A stretch of DNA of 64,000 nt, taken from contig CM074767.1 of assembly GCA_037355855.1 (NCBI GenBank), positions 372,001 through 436,000 of the forward strand, written 5' to 3'. The first letter of the stretch is position 1; every line of letters starts with the position of its first letter. Source of the stretch: Pseudo-nitzschia pungens (Eukaryota; Bacillariophyta; Bacillariophyceae; Bacillariales; Bacillariaceae). The notes under the pieces are model-generated. The model had not been told where the DNA came from. It was given only the letters and a program-made list of their open reading frames with translations, and made no database searches. Made by a program: the position numbers and the translations under genes. Positions 51,406 to 62,538 of this stretch are shown here, in pieces.

Positions 51406-53153
51406 TTACTGGTTTTCACTGATGGCGCTGATGGTGCTTGGCCGGACCTGGAGGGGCTGTTGAGTGACCATCATGGAGGCCCGTGCCTCCTTCTTTTGGG
51501 AATCGACCACCGCCTTTTGCTGGGCCTTGTAGGCCTCCACGGTGGGCGACTGCAGGGAAAAGAAAAAGGAAGGGATCAGTTCCGCTCGTCCGTTCTGGAG
51601 GGCGGTCCGCAGGCACTCCACCATCATGAGCGCCGACGTGGGGGTCTCGGCTATCATGGTGTTGTGGACCAGAGCCTGTCGCACGAGGCAGTCAATGTCG
51701 GCCCGGTGGGGGTGGGCGTTCATCGGATCCTGGAAGAAGAAAATGCCGCCGATCTTTCCCGTCACCATGTGGGCCACCAGCTCGGCGTCTCCCCCGAGGG
51801 GGCCCGAGGCGCAGGCGGGTCCGAAGGCGACCGTGCCGGGAGGCTCGTCCTTGAAGACCTCCTTGAGCATGGTCATGGTGCTGTTGGTTCCCGTCAGGCG
51901 GAATTTCTTCAGGAGGTTCCTGTTGGCCAAGACAAACTGCCGCATGGTCTTTTTCATCTCGTTGTGGGAGACCAGGGCCAGGCACCGCATCGCCGAGGGA
52001 GCGAATTTTGCCTCAAAGTCCGGATCGTGGGTCTCGCTTACCGAGAGCTCTTCCTCGTCGAATATGCTTTCGAAATCGATCTGTAAGCTCTTGTTGTTCC
52101 CGATGGAGGCGTTGAGGTTGCCTTCCTGGATGCAGAGAATGTCCTTGAACGGGTAAAGCCTGTTGGCGCACCCGCTGAGGATGTGGTAGGTGTCCCGCTG
52201 GGACTTCCCTACCACCTTGTTGACGAGCGCGGTCAGACTGTGCATGGTTTCCGTGCTGCCCCGCCGGGAAAAGAGGGTGTCCGCGCTGTTCCGCCGGGTA
52301 TAGTGGGTGCTCGCGCTGTCCCGTCGGGTCAGGCCGGATGTGTCGCTGCCGCGTCGTGCAAAGACCTGCTCGTGTTCGTCCAAGGTCGAGTCGTCGAAGT
52401 CCTCGTCGCCCTCCTCCATGAGCATGGCGAGTTCGTGCAGACACATCTGAAGAACAACGCGTCGACAAAAAATTTGGCAATAAAATATAATAAAATAAAA
52501 TGTTTGGTAAGCTCTGCCGTTCTTTTCGCTGAATTTCGTGTGACTCGACAACGCATCAATTCATGCATCCATTCAACCATTCATTCATTCGTAAGATTCA
52601 TTCATGCAATCATCCCAATCATTCTCCCGTTCTTACCGAGATCGCAGACGACCTGCGTTTGCTGGATTTGGAATTTCGTTTCACGTATTTCTCGAGCATA
52701 CGGTACTCGCAGAAATCAAGCATACCGTTTTTGTCCCTGTCGAATTCATCGAGCAACGTCTCGACGTGCGACATCGTAATGTCATCCTTTCCGGTGATTT
52801 CGGCAATCGCGTTGCTGAGTTCGGTGCGATTGAGGTGACCTGGAGACAAAAGACACGAAATGCGATGAAAATCACAAAACATGCCGCGCAGAGTGTTCGT
52901 TAGTTTTTGCTTGTGGAAACTGCACACTTCTGGCACGACAGGGCACCACAATGAAAATGAAACGACGTTGCAGACAGAACCGCGGTGGATAGTTCCGAAT
53001 CGATAAGAGTCACTCACCATCGTTGTCTGCGTCGAATCTTTCAAAAATCTGGTGGGACTTTTCTTGTTGAATCAGCGAGACTCTGCGCTGATGCGCCATG
53101 GGGGTTTCGCTCACGACGATCTTGCCTTCTGGATTTGCTTGCGGCTCCGCCAT
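51406..53153 (-). CDS. EF-hand / RRxS-repeat / methylglyoxal synthase fusion
   Basis: Three exons on the minus strand, 53153-53018, 52839-52637 and 52446-51406, with consensus GTGAGT and GTAAGA donors, give 459 residues. Residues 41-52 (DADNDGHLNRTE) and 79-90 (DRDKNGMLDFCE) are two canonical EF-hand Ca2+ loops; the first is split by intron 1. Residues 144-180 hold RRGS, RRDS, RRNS and RRGS at an exact 10-residue period, typical basophilic-kinase or 14-3-3 sites. Residues about 268-390 are a methylglyoxal synthase domain: LALVSHNEMKK, LTGTNS, SGPLGGDAELVAHMVTGKI, FFFQDPMNAHPHRADID. His274, Lys278, Asp333 (catalytic base), His360 and Asp363 match the E. coli MgsA residues. MgsA converts DHAP to methylglyoxal and phosphate. 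No signal peptide, so probably cytosolic. The fusion suggests Ca2+ and phosphorylation control. Confidence 0.9.
52237..52356 (-). repeat. 30-bp in-frame tandem repeat encoding four RRxS motifs
   Basis: Four 30-bp units encode (F/L/Y)(A/T/S)RRxS plus spacer, residues 144-183 of the EF-hand/methylglyoxal synthase protein. Codons differ between units (CGGGGC, CGGGAC, CGGAAC), while Arg-Arg and Ser are kept in all four. This is more than replication slippage alone would maintain. Confidence 0.85.
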
Positions 53154-53300
53154 TGTTGATGAGTTGAGATGAGTTGAGATGAGATGAGATGAGATGAGAT
53201 CAGTTGAGATGAGATCAGATCAGATCAGTTGAGATGAGATTAGATCAGATAAAGTAGAATAAGATCAGATTGGATAAGATCAGATTGGATAAGATCAGAT
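53154..53300. repeat. GAGAT pentamer array at the start of the methylglyoxal synthase gene
   Basis: An imperfect array of GAGAT, GAGTT and CAGAT units running about 150 bp directly from the gene's ATG (53153) upstream. It therefore occupies the 5' leader and core promoter. The distal units are the most diverged (GGATAAGATCAGATTGGATA). Confidence 0.8.
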
Positions 53301-53550
53301 AGGATAAGTTTGCACGCTTGCTCATTTGTCGAGAAAGATTGTAAGTTCGTCACGGAACTCTGTCGTTGGTGTCGTCTGCACGGTAAGGTAAATATACTAC
53401 TACGTCAAACCTTACTTCAGAATTCTTTTTCCCGGAGGGATTTCACAGTGGGATCCTATTGCCTCCATAACCTTACCGTAGAGAAGAATTGATATTGTGA
53501 TTTCTGATGAGAACAGTCAATCAGCTTAAATAGGAGCACGTGACCGACAT

Positions 53551-53634
53551 GTAGCTGTCCCCCAGTTTCTGTTGAGTAGAAATTAGTAGTCGGGGACGTA
53601 GAACCGGGGGACAGCTGATAGGAATTTTGTGGTA
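53551..53634. repeat. Foldback/MITE-like element, copy C (inverted)
   Basis: Opposite orientation to copies at 5259 and 5754: AGCTGTCCCCCAG, loop with AGTAGAAATTAGTAGTCGGG, arm GGGGGACAGCTGATAGGAAT and terminus near GGTAG. The left terminus is truncated. It directly abuts the first copy of the 470-bp duplication. Confidence 0.75.
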
Positions 53635-53635
53635 G

Positions 53636-54106
53636 AAGTAGAAAGTGTGTGGAATTGAAATGTCAAAGTTCGGAAAAAATATGGACGAAAAAAAATCATT
53701 AATGACAAGAACTGCACAAAAAGAAAGATAATGATATACATTATGGTAAAGGTAAGATATCTATTGTTTCGATTCCGCTGCCTAAGCCCTGGATCCCTTA
53801 TGAAAAGAGAAAGGAACAGTTTGGAATTATTCGTTTTCATCTCAACTGAATAAGCAATCAAGCAATACAATATGCCTACGGTACTCGTACAAGTATTTCA
53901 AAAGAATAGGATGACTTTCTTCTACTACTTCCCGGTATCTGTGTCATATCTCGCAAACTTCCTCTGTGATATAATTGACCGGTACAATCTTCGTTGTAAA
54001 AAAATATCAACCATTCGGCCGACACACACTGCTGGGAAAAATAAATATTGAAAAAATGGAAGCACAAAACTTCTACTTCGTACTACGTAAGGTTGCCGGT
54101 AAGGTC
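53636..54106. repeat. 470-bp direct repeat, copy 1
   Basis: Nearly identical to 54181-54650, offset 545 bp, beginning AAGTAGAAAGTGTGTGGAAT and ending GTTGCCGGTAAGGTC. The differences I see are one-base changes in A/T runs. No coding potential is evident. A 74-bp segment separates the copies. Confidence 0.9.
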
Positions 54107-54180
54107 TTACTTCGTACTTCGTATTTTGAACAATAAATAGAAATTAGAAAGTATGGTACAATAGTACGTGTAAGGTTTAA

Positions 54181-54650
54181 AAGTAGAAAGTGTGTGGAAT
54201 TGAAATGTCAAAGTTCGGAAAAAATATGGACGAAAAAAAATCATTAATGACAAGAACTGCACAAAAAGAAAGATAATGATATACATTATGGTAAAGGTAA
54301 GATATCTATTGTTTCGATTCCGCTGCCTAAGCCCTGGATCCCTTATGAAAAGAGAAAGGAACAGTTTGGAATTATTCGTTTTCATCTCAACTGAATAAGC
54401 AATCAAGCAATACAATATGCCTACGGTACTCGTACAAGTATTTTCAAAAGAATAGGATGACTTTCTTCTACTACTTCCCGGTATCTGTGTCATATCTCGC
54501 AAACTTCCTCTGTGATATAATTGACCGGTACAATCTTCGTTGTAAAAAATATCAACCATTCGGCCGACACACACTGCTGGGAAAAATAAATATTGAAAAA
54601 TGGAAGCACAAAACTTCTACTTCGTACTACGTAAGGTTGCCGGTAAGGTC
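54181..54650. repeat. 470-bp direct repeat, copy 2
   Basis: Second copy of 53636-54106. Without TG...CA ends, primer-binding site or polypurine tract, it is better explained as a recent local duplication than as paired LTRs. Confidence 0.9.
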
Positions 54651-56463
54651 TAATAGTACTTCGTACTACGTGATTCAAGATGATAATATACTACCTTCGT
54701 AATCATGATCACGTCGGACATGGAATAAATACGGTATTATGATAAGTGCTACTACGTACATCGTAGAGTAAGGCTAACGTATCACCACATACAAGTTTCA
54801 ACGCTGATATTAGGGCTTTTTTAAAAGTTGAAAACTCTTCCATTTTTTTCTACATGACACCCTAGATTACTCCCAATGCTAACCATAAGTAACACTGTAT
54901 TCCCGAACCTGTGTGACCATCTAAATTTGACAAACTCGACTCAATTTTTTTCCATTGCTCGTCGTCCATCTCTTTCTCTTTGACTGAAATAGCCAGGAAC
55001 CCCCATTGGACAGCAATCGATTCACAAGATGGAAACTTTTACTTTTACGAGTACAAGCACCGGCGGCACAAGTAACCTTAATTTTAAGTTACTTTGTACT
55101 TCATACGGTAGATCTTATGATGAGGATGGTGACTGTTATATCATGTTGCAATTTTGTGTGACAAGTTTTTTTCGAGTCAATAGCTACTAAGAAGTGACAA
55201 GAGCATCTGCTTTTTGTGGTTTGCTCAGTGAACCCACCAACAAGTAGTAGAGTAACACCTGGAATCCCTTCCATGAATTGAGGAGCTCATTTAGAGGAGT
55301 ACTGGCACCACCAGCAGAATCAGGTAGTAGTACTAAAGACGAGGACCACTAGCTGGTGGGGATGAGCAAGCCCTCCAGAACACGGGAACATCCTCATTCA
55401 TTCGTGCACTTTATGGTTCAAGAAGGGACTGATTTGAATTCTTGGAAGTACTAAGGTACTACTAAGTCTTACTCGTAGTACGAAGTACAGGAATTATTTT
55501 CTAGTATCGTACATCACTTGCTCCTGCACAGATCTTCTACCGATAGTCCTGTCATGGTGCCAACCAGAACGAATAGTCTCCTACGACGTAAGTTACGCCG
55601 TTATGCAATCTCATCTTCTGGCGTGAATCCCCGGTAGGAATGTGCTAAGTAAGGTTACAAAGCACGAAGTTCGAAGTAGTAGTAGTTTTTTTGCATCGGT
55701 GTGAACGATGAATTTCGACGAATCTTTTGAAATCTTCTGGAAGAATCCTTTTGGGGTGAGATGGTCAGTGTCAACTAGCGATTGGTTGGTTGGTTTCGTT
55801 CCAATCGGCACGCGATTGTTTCGGGAGCGCTCGGAGTTTCGAATCAATCGCCCGTCGACAATTTTAATGATTAGGTCCGTACAAGTACTATGTAATTGCA
55901 TGTAGCTACACACCTGTTTTAAAGCAAGCACTCAAAATGTCAGTGTCACTCCGATGAAACACAAGAATGAGGTAGTAGGAGCGGTAGGATGAATGAAATC
56001 GGGAAGAAAACATGCAACCTTACCGTAACTTACGGTAGTATTGAAAGTTCAGGTGAGGTACCGGTATTCAAGCATTTACGAAGTAAGGTAAGGTTAACCT
56101 TACCCGATACCAGCAAAAAATAAAGAAAATAATGATGATGATACATTGATTAGAATACGAGTAACGAATTTGGTCAACTTCAAACTAAGACTTACCGTGC
56201 TACCGTACGTACCCCTATCTACGAAGTTTTCTCGTCACCCCAACAACGGACGACAACGCCGGACACTCTCTCTCTCTGCACCTACAGGCCAGTGCGCGAT
56301 ACAAGCAGTGCAGTGAGCAGCAGGACTCACAACAGAAGAGGACGACACGACAAGACAGGACACGACACTAGAAAAGGAGGCGGAACCAACTTCGTTGTGC
56401 CGATTGATTGTTCTTTCGATAGGATTGCATAGGATTGCATAGGAACAGACAGTAGCAGCCACC
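54651..56463. other. AT-rich spacer
   Basis: No gene seen. Contains GTAAGGTTA and ACGAAGTA words, triplet runs (about 55240, 55320) and, close to the polyphosphate-polymerase gene, an ACGAC/AGGAC run (56340-56367) and a doubled ATAGGATTGC (56418-56440). A frame at 55611-55931 is not protein-like. Confidence 0.5.
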
Positions 56464-59011
56464 ATGGTCGGTTTTGGAGAGCATCTGAAGGCTAATATTG
56501 CGCCCGAGTACGGAGCAGAGGCTTACGTAAACTACAAGGAGCTGGATGAGCTGATCCAGCAGCTCTCGGCTACGGCCCCTAGTGGGTAAGTCGCTGTCAT
56601 CTGCCATCGGTATTGGATGTGCGTGTTTTGTTTTGGGTTTGTCGTTTGTCGTTTGTCGTTTGCTGTCGATCCAAGCAGTGAGGAACAAGAAAAGGAGCAA
56701 ACAGGAGCATCCAATTTTGATTCAGGGACAACCGTCTTGGGAGTTCCACCATTCTATCTCGCCAACGCTAACAGTGTTTTCCAACGCGATCCCACGAAAA
56801 CGGCCGTCGACAACATCCGGTTTATTCTTTTCCTGCCATGTTCCCTGTTTTCGGAACGAACGCTTCACGCTTCCAAACACCCTACAACAAACAACAAACA
56901 ACAATCTACATTCCATTGCATCGAATCGCATTGCATCGAATCGCATCGAACCGTGTTGAATCCCAACCCGCAGACCCGATTTGCAAAACCGCCAGGTGTC
57001 GATGACGGTCCCCCCGCAGACCGACGCCCGCGGGTTGGCGGTGACCAACAACGTCGTGACGGAGGAACAATTCTTGCGCAAGATGGACTTTGAACTGGCC
57101 AAGGTCGAAAGATTCACCCTCTTGCAGGTGGACGCACTCCGCACAAAGATCGATGCCGTCGAGAACAAACCCCAGCCGGACATGGACGCGGCCGACGAGA
57201 TCGCCAACGACTTCTTGCAGCTCGAAAAATACGTCAACATCAATTTCATGGGATTTCACAAGATTCTCAAAAAACACGACAAGAATCTTCCCAACGTGCC
57301 CTGCAAGGCCTTTTACGTCTCGCGGATGCACGCGCAGGCCTGGGTCCGGGGGGACTACTCGGACCTGGTGGTCCGGCTCTCCCACATCTATTCGAGCCTT
57401 CGGGACGACCGCGTGGCCGACGAGCGCAACGACCAGCAGTCCTTTTTGCGGCAGACCACCAAGTATTGGGTCAAGACCGAGGACGTCTCACGCGTCAAGT
57501 ACTACATCCTGAGGCACCTGCCCGTCTTTTTGCAAAAGACCTCCACCGGTGAGTCCGACTCGCAGTTCACCAACTCGGTCTACATGGACAACGATCAGCT
57601 CGAGCTGTACCACGGCCGGCTCGAAAAATCCCCGGGAGCGATCGCCCTGCGACTGCGGTGGTACGGAAATGGGAACCCCAAGCTGGTCTTTGTGGAGCGC
57701 AAGACCCACAACGACAAGTGGACCGGGGAGGTTTCCGTCAAGGAGCGGTTCACGGTCGACGAATCGGAGGTCCACCAGGTCATGACCAACACGTACCCGA
57801 TCGAGGAAAAGAAAAAAGCGATGCTCGCCAAGGGCAAATCCCAGACCGAGTGCGACGAGTGGGAAACGCTGGTGAGAGAAATCACCCAGGTCTTTGTCAG
57901 CAAGCAGCTGGTCCCGACCTGCCGGACCCAGTGCATGCGGACCGCCTTCCAGATCCCCTTTGACGCCACGGTCCGCATCTCCCTCGACACGAACCTGTGC
58001 ATGATCTCCGAGCGGGGATACGAGCTCAACGGGATGAAGACCTGGTTCCGGAACCCGGACTGGATCCTCCAGCCGAACGAGATCACGCGGTTCCCCCACG
58101 CCGTCCTGGAGATCAAGCTGGAGCTCAAAGGGGGGAACCTGACGCCGCCCAAGTGGGTCCGGGATTTGCAAAACTCGGGACTTATCTACGAGTGCCACAA
58201 GTACTCTAAATACTGCCACGGAACGGCGGTCCTGCTGCCGGAGGACGTTCGGGCCGTCCCGTACTGGGTCGACGACGTGACGCTTCGGGAGTCCATCCTG
58301 GCCAGCGGCGGGGGCCGAATCCTTATGGAGCCGGGAGAACCCCCGGCTCCCGGCGCTAATGCCGTCTACGACCACCTGCTCCCATTCGGGGACCACTCGA
58401 ACGACCGGAGCCAGAGCGCCGTCGGCCGGACCCACGCCAGCGTGGCTGCCTCCAAGGGCGTCACGGGGAAGGACTACACCAAGACCAACGTGCAGACGGG
58501 CTTTGGCATCGACAGCGGGGAGCCCGAGACCGCAAACGTCTACGACGAGTACGCCTCGGACGACGAGGACGCCATCTGCGGCTGGGTCTTTCCGTTTTGC
58601 AGCCGGTACAACGATTATGCGGCACAGGTGGTCGCACCGACGTCCATCCAAAAGATCGAGCCCAAGCTCTTTTTTGCCAACGAGAGGACCTACCTGCACT
58701 GGCTGCACTACGCGGTCGTGCTGAGCAGCATCGGCTCGGCCGTCCTGAGTCTGTCGCAGGACGACCCCAGCCAGGGATGGCGGCAGTGGTACGCCATGGC
58801 GCTGCTGCCCATCTCGCTGGCCTTTTGCATCTACGCTCTGCACGTGTTTTTGTGGCGGCTGGACCAGATCAAGCGGCGGATCCCGGCCCGCTGGGACGAT
58901 CCGATGGGCCCCATCCTGCTGGGATCGGCCGTGGTGGTGATCCTGATTGTCCAGTTTTTCAGCCACCTGTACGAAATTGCCAGGGCCGACATCGAGGAGG
59001 GGGAGATTTAG
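56464..59011 (+). CDS. VTC4: SPX-VTC polyphosphate polymerase (VTC4-type) with VTC1-like membrane domain
   Basis: Two exons, 56464-56585 and 56974-59011, joined by a 388-nt GT-AG intron (GTAAGT donor) give 719 residues. An SPX domain is at the N-terminus (MVGFGEHLKANIAPEY; basic inositol-pyrophosphate site FHKILKKHDK near 135-144). Residues about 190-460 are the VTC catalytic tunnel: RLRWYG (267-272), VERKTH (281-286), CMRTAFQIPFDATVRISLDT, AVLEIKLELKGG. These carry the Arg/Lys/Glu residues that bind ATP phosphates and Mn in yeast Vtc4. The C-terminal about 100 residues have three hydrophobic helices (LHYAVVLSSIGSAVLSL, MALLPISLAFCIYALHVFLW, LLGSAVVVILIVQFF), a VTC1/DUF202-type anchor. The enzyme makes polyphosphate from ATP and feeds it into a vacuole. 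SPX implies activation when phosphate is ample. The intron's 3' half has GAATCGCATTGCATC-type repeats. Confidence 0.92.
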
Positions 59012-60497
59012 AAAAAGACCAAGACGAAGAAACGAAAACTGCGGTCGGGAGAAGAGCGAGTCATACAACTAGCGCATTCCGAGCGAAACAAATGCGAGGC
59101 CATCGAGCAACGCCACTGCCGAACAGATGTGCCGTACAGGTTGTCTGTTGGCTATCGGTAAGCTTGGAAGGAACGTGGATGGTGATTCGCACACGTGTAC
59201 AAAGCATCGTAACATGACCTTAGAAACTGTCGGAGGCATCTGGGAGGAATTCGTGCAAGTCGTTGCTGTTGCGTCCATCAGCATGGCGTTCCAAAAGCTA
59301 TTATTCATTACTCTAGAAAATTCCGTTCAAACTTCGAGAAGCAAGTGACGAACCACAAATAATTCTTTTTTCTGCTATTCCTGAGAATTATGCACGGTAG
59401 ATAGTCAACCATCTGGGATCGTTTTCGTGATTGGGGTGGGGGAGGGGTGAAATGTCCTTCGTCACCGCTCATCTTCGGATCTACTTCGCGATCACTATTT
59501 CCTCGTCTGTCAAGGTGTCACTTGTCGAATTCTATCTAGAAGTGAATCAGTGAATCGAATTCAGCAGCCAAGAGAGAATTTGGGGAGGACTTGCGTCTAG
59601 ATGAAGTATTCGCAATGCTCTAGTATTTCCCATTATTTTGTGGAAGTAGTTTCCTAGTCATTGTGAGGAGTGATCGTGTCAAATCACGGTTTGAGACCAC
59701 CAGCAAAAGAACGTTACACTTTTCTTGAACGATAGGATGTGGTTACTGGTTACACCACGAGCGTCGCCATTCGACTTTTTTCTATCTTCTGAGCTTCTTT
59801 CGGAAAGAGAAAGGATCATATTGCTCTCAAACAACCAGCAGCATACTACTACTAGAACTACTACTAGTAGTAGTACTACAACAAGTACTATCACCAACTG
59901 AAATTCCTGTAAATCATCAAAAAGTCCAACTCACTACTACTTCTTAGAACAATAATAGTACTAGTAATCCTATTGAGAGAGGAAACAAGTAAGTACGAAG
60001 AGCTTTCTAACAAGCTTTTACATGCTATTGGATGCATACTTTAGAAGTTAGGATTGCTCAAAAATGAACAAGCGCATATGCCGATTTTAGACATAGTAGC
60101 CATCACTACTACTAGACGATATTTCAATAACAATTGTAGAAACAATTGAGGCTAACCTTACTTCTAACAATCTTAACTTTTACAGTGCAAGTAAAAATGA
60201 AAGTCGCGTGTGAGTCGATGAGTCACTCTTCACTTGGGATTGATTGGGATTTCCCTTTGTCGTACGTACGTGTATACGAATAGTAGACGTATGTGAGACA
60301 AACCGTATCTCACTCAGAAAGGATCCTGTCAACAACAAAAAACAAGGCTCTTGTTGTAACAACATCTGTTCCATGTTCCGTGGTTCGAGCACTTTTTCGT
60401 TTGTTTCTTATGTTTCCATTGTTTCCGTCATTGCGCTGGCACTGCATTTTCCAGTTGCTGTGTCACCGAAGCATCGGAAGCATATCACAGATGCACC
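59012..60497. other. Spacer without a recognised gene
   Basis: AT-rich in its right part, with TAGTAG/TACTAC runs (59845-59890) and GCTAACCTTACTTC near 60150. A frame at 59127-59348 follows the polymerase stop but is not protein-like. Confidence 0.5.
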
Positions 60498-62255
60498 ATG
60501 AACTCGATTTCGGCTCCCAATGCTGCGCGCCTCGTTTTTGTGGCCTGGACGACAATTGCATCGTTACAATTGCATGACGGCTTGGTATCTTTTGCTAGAG
60601 CACCGATCGCTGTCGTGGATGCCTTTTCTTCACCATCCACGACGCGAATGAGTAGTGGTAGCAGTAGCAGCACTAGCAACAGCATTATTCTCACGCATTC
60701 ATTAACTCGGCGCGATCAACGACAACGATGCGCAGCATTGTTCGGCTCCAAAGAGTACTACAATCCCATAGAAGAAGAAAGTCCCGAGGAACGCGCGGCT
60801 CGAATGGAACTGGTCCGCAAGCTCCAGCAGTCCTTCTACAAGGGCGATGATGCGGAGTCCAATCAGCTAGAACACGAGTCTTCGGAGATATCAAACTCTG
60901 ACGTGGGAACTACAAATTCTTCGTCCTCAACCAGAATCATTAGGGATTTGCCTTTGTGGAGGGTCCAGTGGACGGAACTTCCCGGCTCGCAAAACGTTCT
61001 CAACGTTCACGTTCCGCATTACACAAACATGTTTCAAAAGATACTCAAGGGGCGGACCAAGCGGTGGGGAGAGTTCGATAGGAACGGGGCTGGGGATACT
61101 GCGAATGACAACGAAAGTGACGACGACGATGATGATGACGACGACGAAAGCGACGGGCCCTTTTACTTTGGCCACATCTTTTTGAAAGACGGGAGCGAAA
61201 ACCTCGACAATCCTGACTACGCTCTGCAAAAAGGAGACGTGGGGGTCCTCATGCGCATCTCAGATTCACGGCAGCTCATGCAGGACGGTCGGCTGACACT
61301 GGTGGTCCAGGCCCTCGAGCGCTTTCGGATCCACAGGGTGGTCCGACCGCACTCCCCCTACGCTATTGCGGACGTCGAAGTGGTGGTCGACTCGGAACAA
61401 GTGGCGGGTGCCGCGGCGCAAGCCGTGACCGCGAGCGTGAGTGTGAGTGTGAGTGACACCACAGACCAACCGGTATCTGCCGAAACCGCCGAGGATTCCG
61501 CGGTGAACCGTGCCCTGGCATGGCATTCCTTCGAGTACCGCAGGGTGCTGATGGACGAGTGCGAGCTCGCCAGGGACGCCACGGGAAGGGTGGCGGGGGT
61601 GGCTATTTCGCCCCTGTCCAACTACGATGCCGCTGCCACGGAAAATTCTCCAAAGGCAGGGTCCCCCGCTGCGGAACGAACAAGGGAAGAAAACCTCGTG
61701 GCCATTGCCGAGCGCAACACGTGGCTCAAGCTGGACCAATTGCTCAACCTCCTGAGCGTCGCCAGCCAGGGGGAAGTCGGGGTTCCGGTTCCGACCCAGA
61801 TCCTGGGGCTGCTCCCCCGCACCGGATGTGCCCTGGGGTCCGAGGAAAGGCGAGCCGTCCTTGATAACAGGAGCCGTGGCCGGAGGACTTTTTCCTGGAA
61901 CGGGCCGTTGCCAAAATGGAGGCCGCAATGACCAAGGGCACCGGTGGGTCGGTGGTGGGGACCCACTCCAAGAGCCCGTTCGTTCGCGTCGATGCCGGCG
62001 ACTCCGACGGCGATTCGGGTTTGGCGCGGTATTCCCCACTCCGGCGGGCCCAGCGGTTGAGCTACGTCATCTGGACCCTCACCGAATCCATCGACCTGGA
62101 CCGCAGCGGGAATCAGCAGCGACCATAGCCGCTACGATCGGGAGAACCTGCTCCGCATCGACAGCACCAGGCAGAGATTGACCCTCGCCATCGAGAAGAT
62201 GGATCGGATCTGCGCACTCCTGCGACAAATAATACGAATGCAGGGGCCTCGATAG
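60498..62255 (+). CDS. Plastid-targeted LON-substrate-binding-domain protein, two frameshifts
   Basis: ATG 60498 opens a presequence ending AVVDAFSSPST, a plastid-import-like motif. The LON/ATP-dependent-protease N-terminal-type domain spans about 155-430: LPLWRVQWTELPGSQNVLNV, HIFLKDGSE, DVGVLMRISDSRQL, TLVVQALERFRIHRVV, VGVPVPTQILGLLP. An acidic Asp run lies near 205-215 and a Ser/Val/Thr repeat near 310. No AAA+ or protease domain follows, so this is a stand-alone LON-domain protein. Near 61865 the frame must move by one base to read PWPEDFFLERAVAKMEAAMT. Near 62110 it must move back to read YDRENLLRIDSTRQRLTLAI and stop at 62255. The two changes compensate. No legal introns explain them. 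Function unknown; related plant proteins act in plastids. Confidence 0.7.
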
Positions 62256-62538
62256 GTGGTCCGAGGCTCGGAGTGAGCGACGCGGCGAGACGAATCCATC
62301 CATACATTCCGACTCGAACGAATAACCTTAACTCGCTAGAAGGTATTCAAATCTGCATTTTATCTTTTACTAATGCTCTGAAGTACGTGTACGTGTCATG
62401 CATTTTGCGTTCAAATATTAAGGTTTGGGCTGCCCTTGTACGGCTCACTCGGTGTTTGAACCAAGTTTAAAGGCGGTAGCTCGATTCGATTGATCAGATA
62501 ATTCCGAGATGGAATGCTGGACTCTCCTCGTTGCTCTT
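62256..62538. other. Short convergent spacer
   Basis: 3' ends of the LON-domain gene and the small minus-strand gene. No feature seen. Confidence 0.4.

Noticed and set aside
53636..54650. Paired LTRs of a retrotransposon
   Set aside because: Only 74 bp separates the copies, ends are not TG/CA, and there is no primer-binding site, polypurine tract or coding remnant.
57488..59068. A 526-residue minus-strand frame
   Set aside because: Antisense shadow of the VTC polymerase gene, with no domain-like sequence.
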